This document shows positions 19,504 to 26,309 of a stretch of 64,000 nucleotides of DNA, piece after piece. The translations under genes were made by a program, and so were the position numbers. The DNA is from Ch128b sp964527925 (GTDB lineage: Bacteria > Bacteroidota > Ignavibacteria > Ch128b). The stretch spans positions 186,001-250,000 of the forward strand of contig CAZGQO010000002.1 in assembly GCA_964527925.1 (NCBI GenBank). The letters are read 5' to 3'. The notes below the pieces were generated by a model, which saw only the letters and a program-made list of their open reading frames with translations, did not search any database and was not told where the DNA came from. Positions within the stretch are counted from its first letter, which is position 1. Each line of letters starts with the position of its first letter.

Positions 19504-19779
19504 TTAAAACACTAGACTTAATACGTCAATTATAAGTATCATCAAAATTAATAAAGCAATCCAGACTATAAATACATTATCTCTTAAGTATTTACGAATT
19601 CCTGGAACCAAACCAATGGCTGAGAAAATAAAAAGTGCGCATACATAATAAATGAACTCAACTATACCAGAAAAGAAATAGATAAATATTCCCACAGCAA
19701 TTCCAAAAACAAGAACACTTAATAATTTGTTAGTGGTAATTTTTTTGAAAATACAAATTGACTCTTTCATAAATTTCAC
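19504..19779 (-). CDS. Small three-helix membrane protein, unknown
   Basis: A 91-residue protein with a short positively charged N terminus and about three transmembrane segments (LLSVLVFGIAVGIFIYFF, FIYYVCALFIFSAIGLV, VFIVWIALLILMILIIDVL). No family recognised. It lies 47 bp downstream of the Cys-rich 185-aa secreted protein on the same strand and is probably co-transcribed. If the 185-aa protein releases a membrane-active peptide, this would be the natural candidate for self-protection, but that is inference from position and hydrophobicity only. Confidence 0.65.
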   Translation of the reverse strand: MKFMKESICIFKKITTNKLLSVLVFGIAVGIFIYFFSGIVEFIYYVCALFIFSAIGLVPGIRKYLRDNVFIVWIALLILMILIIDVLSLVF

Positions 19780-19826
19780 CCCACTGATTTATATTTTGAA
19801 TATCTATCAATCCTGTTTTTATATAC

Positions 19827-20384
19827 TTATCCACCTAAAAACCACTGTAATACACATCCGACCAAAGCGGTTGTACATCCAACAAGGACACACTTCAAGT
19901 AAAGACAATTTGCAAAAGCGCATCCGACTAATGAGCCTCCACACCAAGACACATAACATGCCACTACGTTACTCATTTCATTTAAGTCAATACTTCTTTG
20001 CCCATTCTGGATAAGAAATTCAGAGATAGTTGAAATAGTACCATCTTCATTAATTTCGGCTTCCCAAAAAGAAACTTTTTCTGAACCATCCGACCACTTT
20101 CTGTAAATGATGTGGGAAGTTAATTTATCATTACCTTTATTAAAAGCTAAATTTATGAAAAAAGCTCCATCACTATCCCGTACAATTCCCACCGAACCTT
20201 CTCTAATATGAGTATAGCCCTGTGACTCAAGAAATCTCGAGTAACTAATAACATCAGGATTGGATATTGCTTTTTCATATGCTTGCTCCAACTCCATTTC
20301 ATTCATTATATGACCCTGTTGTTGAGCAAAGCTCTGTAACGAAAAAATTAATAAAAAGAAAACTGCCAATGATATCTTTTTCAT
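19827..20384 (-). CDS. Secreted protein with cysteine-rich hydrophobic C-terminal segment
   Basis: A 185-residue protein. Signal peptide 1-20 (cleavage after QSFA) is followed by a soluble, cysteine-free domain (21-140) and a hydrophobic tail of about 45 residues with seven cysteines at 143, 148, 155, 160, 165, 170 and 177. Spacings are 5,7,5,5,5,7, glycine-rich, ending FLGG. The layout (signal, cysteine-free domain, compact Cys-rich hydrophobic C-terminal module) recalls proproteins of the halocin C8 kind, but I cannot show homology. The gene begins inside a duplicated leader shared with the 62-aa peptide gene at 25021-25209, and the first residues MKKISL are the same. Its ribosome-binding site has lost 4 bp relative to the other copy. 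Confidence 0.8.
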   Translation of the reverse strand: MKKISLAVFFLLIFSLQSFAQQQGHIMNEMELEQAYEKAISNPDVISYSRFLESQGYTHIREGSVGIVRDSDGAFFINLAFNKGNDKLTSHIIYRKWSDGSEKVSFWEAEINEDGTISTISEFLIQNGQRSIDLNEMSNVVACYVSWCGGSLVGCAFANCLYLKCVLVGCTTALVGCVLQWFLGG

Positions 20385-20742
20385 TTTTAATCTTATTTTT
20401 AATTGAGTTAATTACTTTTTGATAAAACACACCTCACTCTCAAACCCAACTCAAGTAAAACCTGTCGTATAAAAATATTTTCCCTTTGACTTCGGAGGAT
20501 TAAATCTATCATCTTCTTTACTTCTTAAACTATTGAGTAATTTTGAACAAGAAGTGAAATGATTGAGGCTATATATATATGCCTGTTAATTGAAATATAG
20601 AAAATTTCTATTTTCCTAAAACCACACACAAATTTTCTTATGCCCGAAGAAAAATACTTTGAATAATTAATCAACATTTTTATCTCATTATTGAGATTAA
20701 GTCTTGGTCAAATTTGTAAATGAAAACAATAAAAATCAATAT
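20361..20742 (-). repeat. Duplicated leader/promoter region, copy 1
   Basis: Matches 25186-25571 in the same orientation. About 349 bp (20394-20742) read identical; the gene-proximal end differs by substitutions and a 4-bp indel at the Shine-Dalgarno site. It covers the upstream region and the first codons of the 185-aa gene. Inside are a near-palindrome GGCTATATATATATGCC (20567-20583), an ATCTCA/TGAGAT inverted repeat near 20682-20697, and a 34-codon open frame on the minus strand (20408-20512) ending 23 bp before the gene. No certain promoter was recognised. Repeat and orientation are direct observations. Confidence 0.95.
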
Positions 20743-20775
20743 TAATCATCAAAAACTTCCAATCATAAAAAAATC

Positions 20776-20803
20776 GTAGAGACACAACTATGTGTGCCTC
20801 TAC
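20776..20803. repeat. Short palindromic repeat (GTAGAGACAC hairpin)
   Basis: An imperfect hairpin, GTAGAGACAC...GTGTGCCTCTAC, related to the element at 19359-19384. It lies between leader copy 1 and the sorting-domain remnant. It could mark an insertion or rearrangement edge, or act as a transcript end for the ABC operon 210 bp upstream. Confidence 0.75.
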
Positions 20804-20815
20804 TTAAAAATAATT

Positions 20816-20983
20816 TTATCTCAAATAAACCAACTTCTTCATCGCCGTAAACTCACCAGCTTTGAGTTGATAGAAATAAACTCCAGAACTTAATCCATAT
20901 TTACTTGCATTAAACTCAACTTCGTATTCGCCAGTTTGTTTTGGTTTGTTTACAAGTACAGCAACTTCGTAAATCATACTCAT
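20816..20983 (-). pseudogene. Type IX secretion system C-terminal sorting domain remnant
   Basis: A 55-codon open frame too short to be a cargo protein. It reads as the end of a type A sorting domain: YEVAVLVNKPKQTGEYEVEF, then NASKYGLSSGVYFYQLKAGE and MKKLVYLR before the stop. Complete cargo proteins of Bacteroidota/Ignavibacteria end this way after hundreds of residues. Nothing upstream (20984-21013) continues the protein. It is best read as debris of a deleted secreted-protein gene, and it implies that the lineage has or had type IX secretion. Confidence 0.8.
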
Positions 20984-21013
20984 AATACAAATCGAAATAT
21001 TTTTCGAAATATT

Positions 21014-21736
21014 CTAATAACTGAAAGTAAAGTTAGACTTTGTTACTACCCCAACTACAATAAGTAAAATGTATATTGTTAAAAATATCAAAAAAACAAA
21101 ATATTTTTTTTCGTTATACAACCTTGCAACAATTAATGATAATGAGATAATAAACAATAAAGAAAAAATATCAATCTTGCTAACTATAGATTCAAATACA
21201 TTGTCCTTGTTCAAGTCCGTTAAAAGTAACATTATTCCTAAAGTTACTCTACCATTGATTAATGCAATTTTTAGCAATGCATTTAACAAATAACCAAGTG
21301 AGAGAATGTTTACTGACTGTCCAGAAATTGTAATAAATGTTTTGAAATCAAACCATTTTTCTGAAATCAGAGAAATTATAAAAAAACACAAAAGTAAAAA
21401 TATCGATAGATTTCTTCCTGCAATAAAAACTCCTTTAATACTCACTGAAAATTTATAACCAGGATTTTCTATTATTTCCCTTGTTCTTTCTATTAACTCT
21501 ATGGCTGAATACTTATCCATAAACTCTTCTGCTTTCTGTTCAGCTCTCATAAGTTCCTCTTCAATAAAATAAGAATTTGATAGAAGAATGTATGTGGAAA
21601 GAAATACCATTAAAATATAAAAAAGAAATGGCAATGCTTTAACAAATAAGCTATTGTTCTTTTGACTTTGAAGGTCATCATTAAAAAACTGGGAAAAAAT
21701 CAAGTGACTTATCCCGGCAAGCATTTTTTTCAACAT
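21014..21736 (-). CDS. ABC transporter-associated membrane protein (second permease)
   Basis: A 240-residue membrane protein with a hydrophobic segment at about 31-52, a 60-residue extracytoplasmic loop with charged coiled stretch (EEELMRAEQKAEEFMDKY), then four more transmembrane segments. The topology resembles Yip1-like or ABC-2 permease subunits. It begins 3 bp after the stop of the preceding permease gene and is the last gene of the operon that starts at 25209. No sequence family is certain; partnership with the ABC exporter is inferred from position. Confidence 0.75.
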   Translation of the reverse strand: MLKKMLAGISHLIFSQFFNDDLQSQKNNSLFVKALPFLFYILMVFLSTYILLSNSYFIEEELMRAEQKAEEFMDKYSAIELIERTREIIENPGYKFSVSIKGVFIAGRNLSIFLLLCFFIISLISEKWFDFKTFITISGQSVNILSLGYLLNALLKIALINGRVTLGIMLLLTDLNKDNVFESIVSKIDIFSLLFIISLSLIVARLYNEKKYFVFLIFLTIYILLIVVGVVTKSNFTFSY

Positions 21737-21739
21737 TGC

Positions 21740-22537
21740 TTATCCAATGTCCTGCTTATTGAAAATGTAAGTTGCAAATGCCGTATAAAGGATAACATAT
21801 AACAAATTATAAATAAGCATATTCCACGCTACTGGATCATTATAAATTAAATTGTTAAACTGATATCTTAACTCAGTTATATATGGAAATAAAATTTTTA
21901 TATAAGAAGCTATTACTATTTTCATTTTGTGAGCATTCTGAAGTAAAGGCAAAAGCAAAAAATAAATTAAAACTCCCGAAACCGAAATTGCAAGAAAATC
22001 TTTAATAATCAACGACAAAAACATTAACAAAGCCAACATTGAAACTACTTCATAGAATAGAAGACAACAAATGTAAAATGGCAACGGGAATACTAATCCT
22101 GTTTTAAAAAAAAGAATTGTAACAACACCTGTTGTAAGTGTTCCAAGTAATAATAGGATAGCAAATGTCTCTCCCAAAAAAACAGAAATAATTAATTTTG
22201 TTCTGGAAACAGATCTTGTAAGAATTATTCCAAGAAGAGAATTTTTCAACAAGCTATGAAATAATGCTGAGCTCTGCATAATGAACAAAAACATAAATAC
22301 AATTTTGAAAAATTCATAAAGGTCACTTAAAAGTCCTATACCGAAAGTTTCAAACTCTGATTCATCTATTGATATTCCAATTAAACGCATCGAAACAATC
22401 TCTTCACCTTTAACTTCTACATTGAATGAAAATATTAATACCAAAAGAATAACTAAAGTAATTAACCAGACGAGAATGATTGGAGCCTGTGAATATACTT
22501 CACGAACTGTGTGTTTAATTATATTAATATTAATCAT
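21740..22537 (-). CDS. ABC-2 type transporter permease
   Basis: A 265-residue protein with about six transmembrane segments. These include an N-terminal helix (ILVWLITLVILLVLIFSF), the ABC-2-like stretch FFKIVFMFLFIMQSSALFHSL followed by GIILTRSVSRTKLIISVFLG, and a C-terminal helix before FNKQDIG. The pattern of a soluble loop after helix 1 and LTRSVSRTxLI after helix 2 is typical of ABC-2 permeases. Its start overlaps the end of the ATPase gene by 4 bp, a strong sign of a functional pair. Confidence 0.85.
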   Translation of the reverse strand: MININIIKHTVREVYSQAPIILVWLITLVILLVLIFSFNVEVKGEEIVSMRLIGISIDESEFETFGIGLLSDLYEFFKIVFMFLFIMQSSALFHSLLKNSLLGIILTRSVSRTKLIISVFLGETFAILLLLGTLTTGVVTILFFKTGLVFPLPFYICCLLFYEVVSMLALLMFLSLIIKDFLAISVSGVLIYFLLLPLLQNAHKMKIVIASYIKILFPYITELRYQFNNLIYNDPVAWNMLIYNLLYVILYTAFATYIFNKQDIG

Positions 22538-23445
22538 AAGCCGTCAACCGAATTTATATACGAAAAGAATACATCTTCTAAAGATGCCTGAACAGGTTTT
22601 ATAGTTACAATTTGAATTTTCTTCGACTCTAATAAGCCAATCAATTCCTGAAGCTGCCTTGAACCTGTAACTACAACTTTATAACCTTCCCCAACTTTAT
22701 ATACAATCCAATTTTCCCTTTCCAGTTCAGGATTTAATGACAAAAATATCTCGAACTGTTGTGTGGCAGGAAGTAACTCAACCAATGAACCCTTACCTAC
22801 AACCTTGCCTTTATTTAATATGACAATTTCATCGGCAATTAATTCAACTTCAGAAAGTAGGTGAGAATTTAAGAAAATTGTTTTTCCTTGATCACGCAAT
22901 TTAACAAACAAGTCGCGGATAGCTTTTCTACCCATAGGATCAACTCCATCCGTAGGTTCATCTAAAATCAAAAGTCCGGGGTCATGAAGAATAGCCTGTG
23001 CAATTCCAAGTCTTTGAATCATTCCCTTTGAAAAAGATTTAACTTTCTTGAATCGGTGCTCTGTTAGATTAACCATTTCCAGAACTTCTGTTATTTTTTT
23101 CTCAAGCACTCTATTTTTTAATCCACTGAGCTGTCCTAAATATTCCAGTAGCGATTGGGGAGTAAAATATTTTGGCACCCGAAAATATTCAGGCAAATAT
23201 CCAATAGAACCATTTGCTCCTGAAAAATTTACTGGTGAATTATTTATATAAACACGCCCTGAGGTGGGATGTAATAATCCAACAATTATTTTTATCAGGG
23301 TAGATTTTCCTGCGCCATTGGGTCCCAGCAAAGCAAAAATTTTTCCCTTCTCAACTTCAAACGTAACATCATCTAAAGCTTTAATCGATTTTCTATTCCA
23401 TTTATTATAAACTTTAACGAGATTTTCTAAATAGATAATTTTCAT
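22534..23445 (-). CDS. ABC-2 type transporter ATP-binding protein
   Basis: A 303-residue ATPase. Walker A is GPNGAGKSTLIKI, the signature is FSKGMIQRLGIAQ, Walker B is LLILDEPTDGVDP, and the switch H lies in LNSHLLSE. A C-terminal extension of about 80 residues with an ACT-like feel (ELIGLLESKKIQIVTIKPVQ) is usual in exporters of the NatA/CcmA type. It sits in the operon propeller protein - redox lipoprotein - ATPase - two permeases, behind a small secreted peptide gene, and is likely an exporter for that locus. Confidence 0.92.
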   Translation of the reverse strand: MKIIYLENLVKVYNKWNRKSIKALDDVTFEVEKGKIFALLGPNGAGKSTLIKIIVGLLHPTSGRVYINNSPVNFSGANGSIGYLPEYFRVPKYFTPQSLLEYLGQLSGLKNRVLEKKITEVLEMVNLTEHRFKKVKSFSKGMIQRLGIAQAILHDPGLLILDEPTDGVDPMGRKAIRDLFVKLRDQGKTIFLNSHLLSEVELIADEIVILNKGKVVGKGSLVELLPATQQFEIFLSLNPELERENWIVYKVGEGYKVVVTGSRQLQELIGLLESKKIQIVTIKPVQASLEDVFFSYINSVDGL

Positions 23446-23461
23446 AATTAATCAGTTATTA

Positions 23462-23989
23462 TTATCTACATTCGAGAAATTGATGAATGTTTTTTCGATT
23501 TTCAGAATCTATCGGGAAATGATCTAATAGGACAACCTCGCCTTTACGATTAAAAATAATTAATCCAGACCCATTCATTCCCGCATAATTGAAGATAGAA
23601 TCAGAAGCTATCATTACATTATAATTAATATTGTTCACTTCTTTCCAATATAAAAGTCGCTGATAATCACTAAGAACTTTTGAAGTACTCTGGCGAACAA
23701 GAGCAACTATATGTGACTGTTCATTTTTACTGAATACACTATTTATCTCTCCACACAAATTAATAAAATCATCAAAACAAGGCATACAATCAAAATCGAT
23801 TAAGTCTAACATAAAAACAATTTTATATTTGCATTCGCTTACACTAAATAAAGAATCATTTTTTTCAATATATAAAAGCACATTTTTTACTGCGTTAGAA
23901 AAACGGATGTCATCTGAGATTTTATCATTACAACCATAAATTAATAAACATAAAATAGTTACTTGAATTAAGTGTTTCTTTTTAAGCAT
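23462..23989 (-). CDS. Thioredoxin-like (TlpA/redoxin-type) lipoprotein
   Basis: From ATG at 23989 the product is 175 residues. I prefer this start to an upstream one at 24028 because it gives a clean lipoprotein signal, LLIYGC with lipidation Cys20. The redox motif is C68-M-P-C71 in DFDCMPCFDDF, preceded by a beta strand (KIVFMLDLI), with a later GLIIFNRKGEVVL strand pair as in thioredoxin folds. A cis-proline segment is not obvious. Bacteroidota loci that encode small secreted peptides often pair such lipoproteins with propeller proteins. Here it lies 12 bp after the propeller gene and 16 bp before the ATPase, and could manage disulfides of the locus peptides (inference). Confidence 0.8.
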   Translation of the reverse strand: MLKKKHLIQVTILCLLIYGCNDKISDDIRFSNAVKNVLLYIEKNDSLFSVSECKYKIVFMLDLIDFDCMPCFDDFINLCGEINSVFSKNEQSHIVALVRQSTSKVLSDYQRLLYWKEVNNINYNVMIASDSIFNYAGMNGSGLIIFNRKGEVVLLDHFPIDSENRKNIHQFLECR

Positions 23990-24040
23990 CCCTATTCCTT
24001 CTATCATTAAGTTGAAGCATAGATTCATTGTCAGTAAAGA

Positions 24041-24997
24041 TTATTTAATTGAATATTTCTTTATTATGGTAGATTCATTTTCTATACTAAACAATTCTCC
24101 ATATTGGTTAACGTATATTCCCGATGATTTAGAAGGTAGAATAAATTTATCAATTAATTTGCCGGTAATTGAATAAACAAAAACACCTCTAAATGGCGTG
24201 CTTCCAGCACTACCTTCAAGAATAAATATTCTCTCATCATTGTTTACTGCTAAATCTTTTATTATCGTTCCTTCAGGAATGGAACTCCATGATAAAAAAC
24301 CAACTTTAATTTTTCTTTTTGGAAATTCTTCTGGTAATTCATCGATGGTGAATTGACTGATGAACCTACCATCAGTATTCCATATTTCTATTTTGTTCAT
24401 TAGCCGATGCGCAATCACTATTTTATTGGAACGGGTTATCTCAAAAGAAAAAATTCCTGGAAATTCATATTCATCACCAATAGAATTCCTTGGTTTAATC
24501 TGTATGAGCAAATTCCCATCTAAATTATATTTATAAAGCGTCACTCTTTTTGTGCCTGAAATCGTTCCCACCCATAAATTTCCATCTCCATCAAAATCTA
24601 AATCAAAAACATAACCTTTAACTCGAAGCGTCTTTAAATATTTTAAGTGATTGTCAAAAATCTGAATCCGTGAAGAAGCAAAATCGGCTACTGCTATGAG
24701 GTTTTTAAATACTCCAATTTCATAAGGTCTTTTAAACTCGCCATCTTTGTTCCCTATTTTTCCTGCTTCTGTAATCTTTTTACCCTGCCTGTTAAACTTA
24801 ATTATTTTATATGCCAATTCATCTGAAACATAAATTGAACCATCATCAGATTGAATTATTTCGCCTACTCGTAATAGTAAAGAGTTTTTGTCATTACCTA
24901 TCACCAGTATCTCTTTAAGAAAAAAGCTACCTGTACTCTGAGAGTTCTGAAGTAGAAACAAAATTAAAATGTAAATCAACAAACGAATTAATATCAT
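24041..24997 (-). CDS. Exported six-bladed beta-propeller (NHL-like) protein
   Basis: A 318-residue protein with an N-terminal signal peptide (LLIYILILFLLQNSQ) and repeated NHL/6-bladed propeller blades: DDGSIYVSDELAYKIIKFN, GVFKNLIAVADFASSRIQIF, GDGNLWVGTISG, NKIVIAHRLMNKIEIWN, DERIFILEGSAG, NQYGELFSIEN. Relatives with one propeller are frequent in Bacteroidota peptide and ABC loci, where they are thought to bind ligands at the cell surface or in the periplasm. It is the second gene of the operon, 24 bp after the 62-aa peptide. No lipobox was seen. Confidence 0.85.
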   Translation of the reverse strand: MILIRLLIYILILFLLQNSQSTGSFFLKEILVIGNDKNSLLLRVGEIIQSDDGSIYVSDELAYKIIKFNRQGKKITEAGKIGNKDGEFKRPYEIGVFKNLIAVADFASSRIQIFDNHLKYLKTLRVKGYVFDLDFDGDGNLWVGTISGTKRVTLYKYNLDGNLLIQIKPRNSIGDEYEFPGIFSFEITRSNKIVIAHRLMNKIEIWNTDGRFISQFTIDELPEEFPKRKIKVGFLSWSSIPEGTIIKDLAVNNDERIFILEGSAGSTPFRGVFVYSITGKLIDKFILPSKSSGIYVNQYGELFSIENESTIIKKYSIK

Positions 24998-25020
24998 AGC
25001 AGTAGCCGTTATTTCAGAAA

Positions 25021-25209
25021 TTATCTACGAATTTCAATACCAATATAACATCCTGCTCTGCAGACTTCACTTATTGGCCAAGTAAAAATTTGATCACATT
25101 TCCTAACACATCTTTGTAAGGCATCATCAAGATAATCTGCTTTTAATTCGTTAAAAGTCAAAATAAATAAAATCGATAACAATCCAACTACCAATGATAT
25201 CTTCTTCAT
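25021..25209 (-). CDS. Small secreted four-cysteine peptide (CX3C-X11-CX3C)
   Basis: A 62-residue precursor. The signal peptide covers 1-24 (cleavage after LKA), leaving a mature peptide of about 38 residues with cysteines at 34, 38, 50 and 54. The pattern CX3C-X11-CX3C is that of helical hairpins held by two disulfides (alpha-hairpinin-like). Homology is not claimed. It has a strong ribosome-binding site (AGGAGG, 7-nt spacing) and is the first gene of the operon with the propeller protein, the CxxC lipoprotein and the ABC exporter. The gene lies directly behind leader copy 2. It is small but well supported by context. Confidence 0.8.
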   Translation of the reverse strand: MKKISLVVGLLSILFILTFNELKADYLDDALQRCVRKCDQIFTWPISEVCRAGCYIGIEIRR

Positions 25210-25571
25210 TTTTAATCCTCCTTATTTTTAATTGAGTTAATTACTTTTTGATAAAACACACCTCACTCTCAAACCCAACTCAAGTAAAACCTGTCGTATA
25301 AAAATATTTTCCCTTTGACTTCGGAGGATTAAATCTATCATCTTCTTTACTTCTTAAACTATTGAGTAATTTTGAACAAGAAGTGAAATGATTGAGGCTA
25401 TATATATATGCCTGTTAATTGAAATATAGAAAATTTCTATTTTCCTAAAACCACACACAAATTTTCTTATGCCCGAAGAAAAATACTTTGAATAATTAAT
25501 CAACATTTTTATCTCATTATTGAGATTAAGTCTTGGTCAAATTTGTAAATGAAAACAATAAAAATCAATAT
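25186..25571 (-). repeat. Duplicated leader/promoter region, copy 2
   Basis: Second copy of the 20361-20742 element in the same orientation, 4829 bp away. It drives (inference) the 62-aa peptide operon. It carries the same near-palindrome GGCTATATATATATGCC (25396-25412) and the same 34-codon minus-strand frame (25237-25341). Sequence identity ends at about 25571. The remaining gap, 25572-25710, shows only weak similarity to 20743-20770 and otherwise nothing recognisable. Confidence 0.95.
25217..25222 (-). promoter_or_regulatory. Consensus Shine-Dalgarno of the 62-aa peptide gene
   Basis: AGGAGG on the minus strand, 7 nt before the ATG at 25209. The equivalent place in leader copy 1 lacks 4 bp and reads only TAAGA, so the two otherwise identical leaders should differ in translation strength. 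Confidence 0.85.
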
Positions 25572-25710
25572 GAGTCACTAAAAATTTCAAATCAAACAAC
25601 ACTTAGAAGCAAAACAAACATTATCAAGAAAAAATAATCTCCCCAACCTGATTCTTTTATAAAAACTTATTTTCAAAAACTCTCTTCATCTTTCTAATTA
25701 CAATCTGATA

Positions 25711-26187
25711 TCACAAAACTCCCTCGTGCTTAAGAAGCCATTCCTTACGCCACATTCCGCCAGCGTAACCTGTGAGTTTTCCATTGCTGCCTACGACTCT
25801 GTGACAGGGAATAATTATGGCAACAGGATTTTTACCAATTGCCTGCCCTACAGCGCGAACTGCTTTCGGATTGTTTATCTTCTGAGCAACTTCAAAATAT
25901 GATACCGTTTTACCAAATGGAATTTTTCTCAGTTGATTCCATACTTTTTTCTGGAAGTCTGTTCCTCTTAAATCAAACTTTAAATCAAAATTTCTTCTTT
26001 CTCCTCTGAAGTATTCATCAAGTTGATTAATGCAGACTTTCAAGTAAGTATTTGAAACATTTTGATTCTGAGTTGATGATTTATTTTTACCAATAAAATC
26101 AATTTCGATTATACCCTTCGAGCTTGCAGAAATTTTTATTAACCCGAGTGGAGATGAATAGAAAATGCTTTCAATTTGTTCTTTCAA
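25711..26187 (-). CDS. ogt: Methylated-DNA--protein-cysteine methyltransferase
   Basis: A suicide repair protein that moves the methyl group from O6-methylguanine to a cysteine. The 158-residue length fits Ogt-type proteins. The active-site motif IIPCHRVVGSNGKLTGYAGG has Cys128 as acceptor. The helix-turn-helix region FGKTVSYFEVAQKI and NPKAVRAVGQAIGKNP are intact. It lies 122 bp downstream of lexA on the same strand, and could be co-transcribed with it. Confidence 0.95.
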   Translation of the reverse strand: MKEQIESIFYSSPLGLIKISASSKGIIEIDFIGKNKSSTQNQNVSNTYLKVCINQLDEYFRGERRNFDLKFDLRGTDFQKKVWNQLRKIPFGKTVSYFEVAQKINNPKAVRAVGQAIGKNPVAIIIPCHRVVGSNGKLTGYAGGMWRKEWLLKHEGVL

Positions 26188-26309
26188 AGCTTAACTCCTC
26201 TTTTTTTTATTTCAGATTTTTGCAGACTGAAATTATTCTTCAAACTTCTGTTATTTAATTTATTTGATAACTTCAAAGTCAAAATAATATCTGTAATGTG
26301 AATCTGAAA

